DNA from: RGIG5579 sp045541915
Lineage (GTDB): Bacteria; Bacillota; Clostridia; Oscillospirales; SIG627
Assembly: GCA_045541915.1 (NCBI GenBank)
Contig: JAZQJZ010000007.1
Span: 1-64,000 of the forward strand
Direction of reading: 5' to 3'
DNA length: 64,000 nt
Positions within the stretch are counted from its first letter, which is position 1. The number at the start of each line of letters is the position of its first letter. Under the pieces are notes generated by a model that was given only the letters and a program-made list of their open reading frames with translations, searched no databases and was not told the origin of the DNA. This document shows, piece after piece, positions 1 through 7,991 of the stretch. The translations under genes and the position numbers were made by a program.

Positions 1-27
1 CGTCGTAAACACCACCCCGTGGTGTTT
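1..27 (-). repeat. Hairpin at the truncated end of tRNA-Pro
   Basis: An inverted repeat with 9-bp arms (AAACACCAC and GTGGTGTTT, positions 7-27) sits where the T-arm and 3' acceptor strand of the tRNA should be. It is followed on the minus strand by ACGACG at the window edge. A hairpin followed by a short repeated linker is the same style as the arrays after tRNA-Trp at 14.05-14.65 kb. I infer that a third hairpin array starts here and continues to the left, outside the window. Confidence 0.5.
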
Positions 28-30
28 CCT

Positions 31-80
31 CGCTTTCTGCGTCCCGAACGCGGCGCTCTACCAAACTGAGCCACGCCTCG
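31..80 (-). pseudogene. Truncated tRNA-Pro (anticodon CGG)
   Basis: Read on the minus strand from 80, the acceptor 5' strand CGAGGCG, the D-arm (GCTC, AGTTTGGTA, GAGC) and an anticodon arm with loop TTCGGGA (anticodon CGG) are clear. One pair of the anticodon stem is a C-A mismatch. No T-arm and no matching CGCCTCG 3' strand follow; a hairpin replaces them after about 50 bases. A good promoter lies upstream, so the stub may still be transcribed. A functional tRNA looks impossible from this sequence unless the missing half lies outside the window. Confidence 0.6.
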
Positions 81-155
81 ATATTTTTTCTCTCTATTCA
101 ATTTTTCTTGCGCGAAGGCCTGCGGCCACCTCGCCTTGGAAAATACATCTTTTGT

Positions 156-183
156 ATTATATCATTTTTTTCCTTCTTGTCAA
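156..183 (-). promoter_or_regulatory. Promoter of the truncated tRNA-Pro
   Basis: On the minus strand TTGACA (178-183) and TATAAT (156-161) are separated by 16 bases and point at the tRNA-Pro stub. Confidence 0.6.
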
Positions 184-207
184 GGGGAAAGAGGGGGGAA
201 TCTTCCA

Positions 208-720
208 TTAAAACGATTCCCCTTTTTCGCTTTTTTTCATTTGTTCTTTTAAAACAGAAACCAGTGTTTCATCCGGCTCAAAGCAAAGAAGAAGGTATCC
301 CTTTTCACCGGGCACAAGCAGAACGAACTCCTTTTCGGGAAACAGATTCTGACAGTAGGAAAAGCGATTTTGGATCGAAAAATCGTTCTTTTTTTCTTTC
401 CATTCCTCTTTGTAAAAAAGATGCGCTTCCGGGGAGATGGGAATCGTTCCCAGGGTTTTGATCCGTTTCCCCTGCATGGTAGTGATCTTAAGGCTTTCTT
501 CTTCATAGTGATAGCAGTATTCACAAAGAAGAAACTTTGTGGTGATCTGCACAAAAAGCAAAAGAAGCAAAACAGAAATCAACTGCCCGGCCGCCCGAAT
601 GGCTTCAAACAAATTGGAAAGGTAAAAAAGAATCACAGCCAAAGCCAAAGAAACCACGCATAAAACCATGGCAGGACCAGTTTTTTTCTGCGGCTTGCAA
701 CAATAAGAGGTAGTTTTCAT
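208..720 (-). CDS. Small membrane protein of unknown function
   Basis: A 170-residue protein with two adjacent hydrophobic segments (about residues 15-35 and 42-65), preceded by a short basic N-terminus with two cysteines and followed by a soluble tail of about 100 residues rich in Lys and Glu. The layout resembles small bacterial PH-like membrane proteins, but I see no diagnostic motif and do not assign a family. Its start overlaps the stop of rnmV in an ATGA arrangement, so it is the last gene of the potA-to-rnmV operon and is probably translationally coupled. An inverted repeat around 198-226 overlaps its 3' end; on the minus strand it lacks a T-run, so no clear terminator is seen. Confidence 0.7.
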   Translation of the reverse strand: MKTTSYCCKPQKKTGPAMVLCVVSLALAVILFYLSNLFEAIRAAGQLISVLLLLLFVQITTKFLLCEYCYHYEEESLKITTMQGKRIKTLGTIPISPEAHLFYKEEWKEKKNDFSIQNRFSYCQNLFPEKEFVLLVPGEKGYLLLCFEPDETLVSVLKEQMKKSEKGESF

Positions 721-1271
721 AATTCGATCTCCAAAAGGTTGATCACATCCAAGAAAGCATTGGAGGAAAGATTCTCCGGCAAACGGTTTTCTCTTAAAAC
801 CCGATTTCTCTTTTCCTTGGAATCTTCTTTTCCGAAATAACCGAGAGTGTACAGATCGGTCTTGGTGTAACGAGGCTCTTTTACCGCGCCGTCCTCCAAA
901 AGACCGCTTTTTTCAAACAGGGATAGGATGGTCTCATTGTCGATTCCCTCTACTCCCAAAAGGCCCTCCTTAGAGGAGGTGCTTTTTCTTTTTTCCTTTC
1001 CGGGAATTGGGGGAACGTAAAGGTCGGTAACCCCTTCTTTGCCGCAAAGCGTTCGGATATGAGACCGGATCACCTTGCCGGCTCCATCCGGATCAGAAAG
1101 GATCACAAGGCCCCTTTCCTTTGCCAGGCGACGAAGCAGAGCGCGCTTTTCCTCCTGGCGAAAAAGGCCGAAGCCTTCGGTGGTGAAAATGGTAGCCTGA
1201 AGACAGGATTCCAAACGGATTTTATCGTACTTTCCTTCCACCACGATCACCCTGGAGCAACGGGGCTTCAC
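717..1271 (-). CDS. rnmV: Ribonuclease M5 (5S rRNA maturation)
   Basis: At 184 residues it matches the length of the RNase M5 family. These are Toprim-domain endonucleases that cut both ends of the 5S rRNA precursor in Firmicutes, working with ribosomal protein L18. The Toprim signature is present: an N-terminal VVEGKYD with the catalytic Glu near residue 12, and SDPDGAG near residues 59-65 for metal binding. Translation starts at GTG (1271), preceded by GGAGGAGG, and the GTG overlaps the holA stop. Pairing of rnmV with other housekeeping genes is common; here it follows holA. Primase-like Toprim proteins are the only real alternative, and the length argues against them. Confidence 0.88.
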   Translation of the reverse strand: MKPRCSRVIVVEGKYDKIRLESCLQATIFTTEGFGLFRQEEKRALLRRLAKERGLVILSDPDGAGKVIRSHIRTLCGKEGVTDLYVPPIPGKEKRKSTSSKEGLLGVEGIDNETILSLFEKSGLLEDGAVKEPRYTKTDLYTLGYFGKEDSKEKRNRVLRENRLPENLSSNAFLDVINLLEIEL

Positions 1272-2320
1272 TTGCCTCCTCCCAGGATACGCGTCATTTG
1301 CATCACCGCAACCTCCATTACCAAAAAGCCGTCAGAACGGTCACCCTTCAGCTTCCGATCCAAATCCAGACAGCAAAGCATTGCCTTTTCCAGATTCTCT
1401 TTTTTCTTACCAAAAAGACTCCTTTGATACTTTTCGAACTGCCAAGGGAAAAGTCCGGTCACGGTACTGCAAGCCTTGGCATCGGCCCCTTCGGCAATCA
1501 AAAGCGCATTTGTGAGCGTTTTCGAAAGGGTGGCAGAGACGGCAACCGGCTCCACCTCCTGTTTTTTCAGAGATGAAAGGATCTTTTCCACAGCACCCAA
1601 AGCGCCCTCCAAAACCGCATCGGAAAGATTGTAAAGAGCAAACTCTGTAGTATCCTGAGCGAACAGAAGGACATCCTCCTCCGTCACCGCTTTTTGATTG
1701 CGATAAAGAGCATGGGAAGCCAATTTTTCCAATTCTCCCCGAATGATCTGCATTCGGTTTCCGCAAAGGCGAAATAAAGTTCTCATGGCGCGATCCGAGG
1801 TAGAAAGACCGTCTGCAGCCAAAATCTTCTGGCTCCAAGGGAGAAGGACCCTCTCTTGTTGAAGCGGAAAGGAAACAAAGTCCAGCTTACCGACAAGGGC
1901 TTTCACGCTCTCTTTTCCCAGAGTATCCCGATCGGCAGTAAATTCCTCCGATTCCAGATAAACGATCAAGGTCAAAAAAGGCGGAAAGGAATCTAAAACC
2001 TCCAAAAATTGGCGCAGATCCCCTGCACTTAGCTTGGCAGGATTCAGTCCGCGGCAAACCACAAGGCGCTTCTCTCCGCCAAAGGGGAGGATCTGCGCCT
2101 CATCGTAAAGATTGGACATGGTGTGATCCCTGGTGAAATCCAGACGCACCAGGTTAAACTCCGGCGACCCCTCTTTTTCAATGAGGGTCACAAATTTCTG
2201 CAGATAAAACTGCTTGAGCAATTCTTCCGGTCCGAAAAAGGCGAAAGCGCCGCAGGGATTTTCCCGCAGGCGCGCCTTCAAATTCGACACCGAGCTGCCA
2301 AAAGATTCTCTTGGTGCCAT
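1268..2320 (-). CDS. holA: DNA polymerase III delta subunit
   Basis: A 350-residue protein with the features of HolA, the clamp-loader subunit that binds and opens the beta sliding clamp during replication. It has an N-terminal AAA+-like region beginning near FFGPEELLKQ, the conserved middle segment near LVVCRGLNPAKL, and a C-terminal helical domain rich in Leu and Lys. As in other delta subunits there is no functional Walker A motif, which belongs to the family and is not a defect. It starts one base after the HIT gene stop and ends overlapping rnmV, so it is tightly coupled within the operon. No strong ribosome site precedes it, consistent with coupling. Confidence 0.88.
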   Translation of the reverse strand: MAPRESFGSSVSNLKARLRENPCGAFAFFGPEELLKQFYLQKFVTLIEKEGSPEFNLVRLDFTRDHTMSNLYDEAQILPFGGEKRLVVCRGLNPAKLSAGDLRQFLEVLDSFPPFLTLIVYLESEEFTADRDTLGKESVKALVGKLDFVSFPLQQERVLLPWSQKILAADGLSTSDRAMRTLFRLCGNRMQIIRGELEKLASHALYRNQKAVTEEDVLLFAQDTTEFALYNLSDAVLEGALGAVEKILSSLKKQEVEPVAVSATLSKTLTNALLIAEGADAKACSTVTGLFPWQFEKYQRSLFGKKKENLEKAMLCCLDLDRKLKGDRSDGFLVMEVAVMQMTRILGGGK

Positions 2321-2321
2321 A

Positions 2322-2660
2322 TCAATTCATCTGTTCGGAAAGTTGAGTTCCGCCAAGCACATGGAAATGCAGGTGCTTGACTGACTGGCAACCGTGCTCT
2401 CCAACATTGGTGATCACACGGTACCCCTTTTCCAGGCCACATTCCTTGGCAATTTTGGGGATGGCTTCAAACACGCGAGCCACTGCCGCAGAAGTTGTTT
2501 CATCGATCATGTCTGCCGATGAGATGTGTGTCTTGGGAATAACCAGAACGTGTACCGGAGCTTGGGGGTTGATATCCCGAAAAGCATAGACCGATTCGTC
2601 CTCATATACCTTGGTAGAGGGAATGGTGCCTTCCAGAATTGAACAAAACAAACAATCCAT
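2322..2660 (-). CDS. HIT-family nucleotide-binding hydrolase (HinT-like)
   Basis: A 112-residue protein with the histidine triad KHLHFHVLGG near the C-terminus (H-x-H-x-H), the catalytic signature of HinT-type nucleoside phosphoramidases and phosphoramidate hydrolases. The N-terminal DCLFCSI and DINPQAPVHVLVIPK segments are typical of this branch. The start has AAAGGAG upstream. It lies between alaS and holA; HIT proteins act on aminoacyl-adenylate-type compounds, and being next to an aminoacyl-tRNA synthetase would suit that role, but this is inference. The exact physiological substrate cannot be read from sequence. Confidence 0.9.
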   Translation of the reverse strand: MDCLFCSILEGTIPSTKVYEDESVYAFRDINPQAPVHVLVIPKTHISSADMIDETTSAAVARVFEAIPKIAKECGLEKGYRVITNVGEHGCQSVKHLHFHVLGGTQLSEQMN

Positions 2661-2672
2661 TATTTTCTCCTT

Positions 2673-5279
2673 TTAGAAAAGAGCGTAAAACGCACTCTTT
2701 GCTTCTTCCATTTTTTCCGGGTTCTTACCGCCGGACTGGGCAGAATCGGGTCTTCCGCCGCCGCCACCGCCCACAATGGGAGAAATGGCCTTGAGGATGT
2801 TTCCGGCATGGGCGCCTTTTTGAACGGCATCCTTTCCGCAAACAGCATTGAACAGGACCTTGCCGCCCACGGTCTTTGCCAAAACAGCCACGATCGCAGA
2901 ATCCTTATCCCGGATCATATCACCCAATTTTCTTCCGTCTGCATCTTCCCCGATTTCGGCGAAAATCAGCTTCAAGCCATCTTTTTCCACCGCACCGGCA
3001 AGAATAGAATCCAGCCCGGAGGCAGAAAGCTTGGAGGAAAGGGCTTCGATCTTATCTTTTGCCTCTTTCAGCTCCCCTTTCATGGCTCGGGTCTTTTCCG
3101 GAAGGGTGGCAGGATTGGTCTTCAAAACATCAGCCGCTTCCTGCAAAATCGCTTCCTTTTCATAGAGAAGCTTCAAAACGCCCTTGCCGGTCACCGCTTC
3201 GATTCGACGCACACCGGCTGCAACGCCCTGCTCGGAAAGGATCCGGAACAGGCCTGCCTCAGAAGTATTGGTTAGGTGAGTACCGCCGCAAAGCTCGCGG
3301 GAGAAATCGCCCATGGTGACCATACGAACTTCACTTCCGTATTTTTCTCCAAAGAGAGCCAAAGCACCCATCTTGTTTGCCTGGTCGGCGCTGGTCACAA
3401 CGGTTTCCACGGGAAGAGCTTGCAGGATCTTCTCATTGACCAGTGCTTCCACGCGGGAAATTTCTTCTTTACTCATGGCTTCAAAATGCTTGAAGTCAAA
3501 GCGTGCTCTGTCTGCATCCACATAGCTGCCTGCCTGCTCCACGTGAGAGCCAAGCACCACTCTTAAAGCGGCCTGAAGCAAGTGAACAGAGGAGTGATTG
3601 CGTCGGATGGCGCTTCTCTTTTCCGTATCCACCAGGCAAAGAACCTCGTCTCCCACAGAGACACTGCCCTCTTCCAGGCGAACCATGTGCATAAACACAC
3701 CCTCGCTCTTTTTGGTATCCAGAACGGAAAGAGAGCCGCTTTCGCCGGTGATGATACCGCTATCGCCTACCTGGCCGCCGGATTCACCGTAAAACGGAGT
3801 GATATCCAGAACGACCGTTCCCTCTCCTTCGGACAGAGTCTGAATCTCTTCCTCATCTGCAAAAATTGCAAGAACCTTGGCCTTGGCGCGAACCGTTTCA
3901 TAGCCGCAGAATAGGGTTTTTGCAAGACCGGAAAGAATACCCTTCGCCGCATCGGACCAGCCGGAGATGTTGGCTCTGGCGCTTCTGGCTCTTTCCTTTT
4001 GCTCCTGCATCAGGGAAAGGAAGGTCTCCTCATCAATGGAAAGGCCGGCCTCCTCTGCGATCTCACGGGTCAGATCGATGGGGAATCCAAAGGTATCGTA
4101 AAGCTTGAATACATCGGCACCGGAAAGAGAATCCTTCTTTTCGTCCTTGGCCTTCTGGATCCACTGGGAAAGGATGGCAAGGCCGGAGTCGATGGTGGCA
4201 TTGAATTTATCTTCTTCAATGGAAATGACCTTTTTGATGTATACTTCCTTCTGGCGAAGCTCGGGGTAGCCGGCTTCGTTCTCGCCGATCACCACATCGC
4301 AAAGACCGGCAAGGAAGGCACCGGAAATGCCCAGAAGCTTTCCGTGACGGGCGGCTCTGCGCAAAATACGGCGAAGCACGTATCCTCTGCCCTCGTTGGA
4401 GGGGATGACCCCGTCGGAGATCATAAAGGTAGAGGAGCGAATATGGTCGGTGATGATACGGATGGAAACGTCATGATCGTCATCCTTTCCGTATTCCTTT
4501 GCGCTGATGGCGCAAACTGTATCCAGGATCTTACGAACGGTATCCACCTCAAACATATTGTCCACACCCTGCATCACGCAGGCAAGACGCTCCAGGCCCA
4601 TACCGGTATCGATATTCTTCTGAACCAACTCGGTATAATTGCCGTTGCCGTCATTGTTAAACTGGCTGAATACATTGTTCCAGATCTCCATATAACGGTC
4701 GCACTCGCAACCGGGCTTACAGTCGGGAGAGCCGCAGCCGTATTTTTCACCCCGGTCAAAATAAATCTCGGAGCAAGGGCCGCAGGGGCCGGAGCCGTGC
4801 TCCCAGAAGTTATCAGCCTTGCCCAAACGGACAATGTGCTCCTCGGGAACGCCCACCTGATCCTTCCAGATGTGATAGGCCTCCTCGTCATTTTCATAAA
4901 TGGAGGGCCAAAGGAGATTTTCAGGAATCTCCAGAACCTGGGTCAAAAACTCCCAGGCAAATAAAATGGCTTCTTCCTTAAAATAATCACCAAAGGAAAA
5001 GTTGCCCAGCATTTCAAAATAAGTGCCGTGACGGGCGGTTTTACCCACACGCTCCAGGTCAGGGGTACGGATGCACTTCTGACAGGTGCACACTCTTCTT
5101 CTGGGGGGCTCTTCCTCACCGGTGAAATACTTTTTCATGGGCGCCATACCGCTATTGATGAGAAGAAGAGATTTGTCATTGTGAGGAACCAGAGAAAAAG
5201 AGGGCAAGCGAAGGTGTCCTTTGGATTCAAAATAAGACAGGTATTTTTCTCTCAGTTCATTCAGTCCAGTGTACTTCAT
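2673..5279 (-). CDS. alaS: Alanyl-tRNA synthetase
   Basis: A full-length class II synthetase of 868 residues that charges tRNA-Ala in the cytoplasm. The order is the catalytic domain (starts YTGLNELREKYLSYFESKGH, ATP-binding region GMAPMKKYF), the tRNA-recognition domain, the editing domain with the zinc ligands of HSSVHLLQAAL and CGGTH, and the C-terminal dimerisation/C-Ala part ending in the glycine-rich VGGGGGGRPD segment. It starts 10 bases after the potCD gene, with AGAGGAT upstream, so it appears to be co-transcribed with polyamine uptake genes. No T-box precedes it; its expression probably follows the pot promoter. Confidence 0.97.
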   Translation of the reverse strand: MKYTGLNELREKYLSYFESKGHLRLPSFSLVPHNDKSLLLINSGMAPMKKYFTGEEEPPRRRVCTCQKCIRTPDLERVGKTARHGTYFEMLGNFSFGDYFKEEAILFAWEFLTQVLEIPENLLWPSIYENDEEAYHIWKDQVGVPEEHIVRLGKADNFWEHGSGPCGPCSEIYFDRGEKYGCGSPDCKPGCECDRYMEIWNNVFSQFNNDGNGNYTELVQKNIDTGMGLERLACVMQGVDNMFEVDTVRKILDTVCAISAKEYGKDDDHDVSIRIITDHIRSSTFMISDGVIPSNEGRGYVLRRILRRAARHGKLLGISGAFLAGLCDVVIGENEAGYPELRQKEVYIKKVISIEEDKFNATIDSGLAILSQWIQKAKDEKKDSLSGADVFKLYDTFGFPIDLTREIAEEAGLSIDEETFLSLMQEQKERARSARANISGWSDAAKGILSGLAKTLFCGYETVRAKAKVLAIFADEEEIQTLSEGEGTVVLDITPFYGESGGQVGDSGIITGESGSLSVLDTKKSEGVFMHMVRLEEGSVSVGDEVLCLVDTEKRSAIRRNHSSVHLLQAALRVVLGSHVEQAGSYVDADRARFDFKHFEAMSKEEISRVEALVNEKILQALPVETVVTSADQANKMGALALFGEKYGSEVRMVTMGDFSRELCGGTHLTNTSEAGLFRILSEQGVAAGVRRIEAVTGKGVLKLLYEKEAILQEAADVLKTNPATLPEKTRAMKGELKEAKDKIEALSSKLSASGLDSILAGAVEKDGLKLIFAEIGEDADGRKLGDMIRDKDSAIVAVLAKTVGGKVLFNAVCGKDAVQKGAHAGNILKAISPIVGGGGGGRPDSAQSGGKNPEKMEEAKSAFYALF

Positions 5280-5288
5280 AGTTATCCT

Positions 5289-7175
5289 CTACTTGTTATT
5301 GGTTTTGATATGATTCCAAAGATCGGTCATCAGATCGTTAATCTTGCCGGGCAGATAGCGGAAGGCTTCCCAATTTTCTTCCCGCTCGGGATAGGCAACC
5401 TCGCTTTGCTGCATTTCCTCCTCCAGGGCGTCAAAGACCACCTGGTTGGGAGTGGAGTAATAGACGTATTCCGTATTGGCAACGCCTGCCTCCTCCTCCA
5501 ACATAAAATTGATAAACGCTTCCGCCAGATCCTTTTTTTGGCTGGTGGCGGGAACACACATGGCATCGTTGAAAATGTTGGTTCCACATTCGGGGATCAC
5601 AAAACGCAGATCCTCGTTTTCTTCCATAACCGCCATACAGTCGCCGGCATAATAGGGCGCCACTGCAAGGCTTCCGGAAGGCATCATTTCAAAGAACTGG
5701 TCCATGGCGTAATAAAACTTCTGCTCCTGCAAAAGCGAAGCCGCCTCTTCCCATTCCTTTTCGTTTTGGGTGTTTTGAGAATACCCCAGCTGCTTTAAAG
5801 CGATGCCGAAGGCATCCCGGGGATTGTCAAACATCATGATCTGATTGGGGTAATTGTCACTCCAGAGAATACTCCAGTCCTTGGCATTTTCTACCAGGGC
5901 AAGATCCTCCTCGGTGAGCATAGACTCGTTGTAAACCAGTCCCACCGTTCCCCAGAAATAGGGTACGGTATACTCCTCCTCCGGATCGTAATCCAATCCC
6001 TTGAAATCGTCCATAATATTGGCATAATTGGGAATATTGGAATAATCCAGTTTGGCCAGCATCCCCTCGCTGATCATTCGCTCGGCCATATAATCCGACG
6101 GGAAGATCACATCGTAATTGCCGGAGCCGAATTTCATTTTGGCATAAAGGGCTTCGTTGGATTCTGCTGTCACATATTCCACCTGAATGCCCGTTTTCTT
6201 TTCAAATTCCTCGATGACGTCGTAAATATCATCCTCGCCGGTGGACATATATTCGCCCCAGTTGCACACCACAATGGTATTTTCACTGGTGCGGAAGATT
6301 CTGGGAAGGCAAAGCACCAGGATCAAGGAAACGGTCAAAACACCGGCCGTGGCTTTCAGCCAAAGGGGAGCCTTTTTCTTCACAGCGGCCTTTTTGTCTC
6401 TCTCCGCCGCCTCCTCCCGGGCATCGTGAATGTTCATCACCACCAGAATCAGAAGTACGGCCACAAAAATGACGCCTGTTACAGAGGCCATCCAGGGCTG
6501 AATTCCCTTTTTCATACTGTTGTTGATGAAAACCGAAAGGGTCTGGAAATTATCACCGGTAAAATAACTGATGATAAAATCGTCAAAGGAATAGGTCAGG
6601 GAAATGAGAAAGCCGGCAAATACACCCGGGAAGATCTCGGGAAGAACCACCTTGGTAAAGGCCTTCGCCGGGGGACAGCCCAGATCCAGTGCCGCTTCGT
6701 ACAGATTCTTGTCCATACGGCGAAGTCGGGGCATCACATTGAGGATCACATAAGGAGTATTGAACACAATGTGAGACAAAAGCACCGTGAAAAAGCCCAG
6801 CTTCATAGAAAAGACACTGACAAACAGAAGCATCAGAGAAACGCCGGTGACGATTTCCGGATTGATAATGGGAAGATTGGAAAGATTCATCAGAATCCCT
6901 CTTCCCTTTTTCACATTGTTCAGTCCCAGGGCCCCCAGGGTTCCCAAAATGCAAGCGCCCACTGCAGAAAGCAGCGCGATCACCAGGGAATTGATCAAGG
7001 CATCCATGAGCGCCTGGTTTTCCAAAAGGGAAAGATAATTATCAAAGGTAAAGCCTTGCCAAACGGAAAGGCCGTGGGTGGCGTCGTTGAACGAAAGAAC
7101 GATCATCACCAGAATGGGCGCGTAAAGGAAAAAGAATACCAGCGCCATGTAGAGGGAGGACACACTTTTTTTCAT
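5289..7175 (-). CDS. Fused polyamine ABC permease and substrate-binding protein (PotC-PotD)
   Basis: One 628-residue chain joins two parts of the spermidine/putrescine importer. Residues 1-265 are a PotC-type permease with six membrane segments and the EAA loop (EAALDLGCPPAKAFTKVVLPE). A lysine-rich cytoplasmic linker and an extra membrane segment (about 275-292) follow. Residues 300-628 are a PotD-type periplasmic-binding fold that starts VVCNWGEYMSTGE. The extra segment should place the binding domain outside the cell, tethered to the channel, replacing the usual lipoprotein. This fusion is known in some Firmicutes. It is transcribed with potB and potA; alaS follows after 10 bases. Confidence 0.93.
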   Translation of the reverse strand: MKKSVSSLYMALVFFFLYAPILVMIVLSFNDATHGLSVWQGFTFDNYLSLLENQALMDALINSLVIALLSAVGACILGTLGALGLNNVKKGRGILMNLSNLPIINPEIVTGVSLMLLFVSVFSMKLGFFTVLLSHIVFNTPYVILNVMPRLRRMDKNLYEAALDLGCPPAKAFTKVVLPEIFPGVFAGFLISLTYSFDDFIISYFTGDNFQTLSVFINNSMKKGIQPWMASVTGVIFVAVLLILVVMNIHDAREEAAERDKKAAVKKKAPLWLKATAGVLTVSLILVLCLPRIFRTSENTIVVCNWGEYMSTGEDDIYDVIEEFEKKTGIQVEYVTAESNEALYAKMKFGSGNYDVIFPSDYMAERMISEGMLAKLDYSNIPNYANIMDDFKGLDYDPEEEYTVPYFWGTVGLVYNESMLTEEDLALVENAKDWSILWSDNYPNQIMMFDNPRDAFGIALKQLGYSQNTQNEKEWEEAASLLQEQKFYYAMDQFFEMMPSGSLAVAPYYAGDCMAVMEENEDLRFVIPECGTNIFNDAMCVPATSQKKDLAEAFINFMLEEEAGVANTEYVYYSTPNQVVFDALEEEMQQSEVAYPEREENWEAFRYLPGKINDLMTDLWNHIKTNNK

Positions 7176-7186
7176 TTTGTCCTCCT

Positions 7187-7978
7187 TTAAACCAAAACGA
7201 TGTCATCGTCTTTGTCAAAATGATTCATCACCACAATGGAAATGACAATGACGATCATCAGAACAAAGGATATCATATTGGCCGCGTTCAGGTTAAAGCT
7301 CTTATTGTAATAGGTATCAATGGTATCGCCGATCAGGTTGAATCCACCCAGACGGGCAGAGATCACAAAGGAGGAGGCCGCCGGCACAAATACCATGGTA
7401 ATACCAGAGATCACACCGGGTAGCGAAAGAGGAAAGATCACCTTCCAAAGAAGACGCCAACCGTTGCATCCCAGATCTCTTCCCGCCTCCAGAACGGATT
7501 TTGAGATTTTGCTCATCACCGTGTAAAGGGGAAGGACCATAAAGGGCAGATAGTTATACACCACACCGATCACCACCGCCGTGGAGGTATAGTAAATGGA
7601 ATTGGACTCCCATCCGAACAGGTGATTGAGAACTCCCTCCGGCATCAGGATCACCTCAAGGGAACAGATGCGCAAAATGAAGTTCATCCACATAGGAAGC
7701 ATCACCAGAATGTTCATCATTCTCTGGCCGCGCGGAGACATACGGGTCATAATCAGAGCCAGAGGATACGCCACCAGAAGGCAGATCGCCGTGGAAATAA
7801 GCGCAATGACAAAGGAATCAATATACACCTGCTTATTCTGGAGAATATACTTGAAATTGGTCATCGTAAAGGAGCCGTCCTCTCCGGTGAAGGCATAATA
7901 TGCCACCATTCCCAGGGGAATGATCACAAAAGATGCCATCCAGAAAAGGTACGGAACCAAAGGCTTTTTGGATTTCAT
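7187..7978 (-). CDS. potB: Spermidine/putrescine ABC transporter permease PotB
   Basis: A 263-residue inner-membrane permease with six hydrophobic segments and the EAA-type loop LEAGRDLGCNGWRLLWKVIFPL that contacts the ATPase. It forms the import channel with the PotC half of the next gene. I chose the ATG at 7978, which has AGGAG eight bases upstream and clears the potA stop at 7992; an in-frame start at 8002 would overlap potA and has no better ribosome site. The downstream gap to potCD is 11 bases. Substrate assignment rests on family and operon content, with putrescine or spermidine most likely. Confidence 0.93.
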   Translation of the reverse strand: MKSKKPLVPYLFWMASFVIIPLGMVAYYAFTGEDGSFTMTNFKYILQNKQVYIDSFVIALISTAICLLVAYPLALIMTRMSPRGQRMMNILVMLPMWMNFILRICSLEVILMPEGVLNHLFGWESNSIYYTSTAVVIGVVYNYLPFMVLPLYTVMSKISKSVLEAGRDLGCNGWRLLWKVIFPLSLPGVISGITMVFVPAASSFVISARLGGFNLIGDTIDTYYNKSFNLNAANMISFVLMIVIVISIVVMNHFDKDDDIVLV

Positions 7979-7991
7979 CGCCCCTCTCCTT

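Noticed and set aside
196..232. Plus-strand terminator GGGGAATC / GATTCCCC
   Set aside because: No plus-strand gene lies upstream, and on the minus strand it lacks a T-run and overlaps the end of a gene.
3999..4964. 321-codon plus-strand frame
   Set aside because: Antisense to alaS; long because of the codon bias of alaS, with no ribosome site or family.
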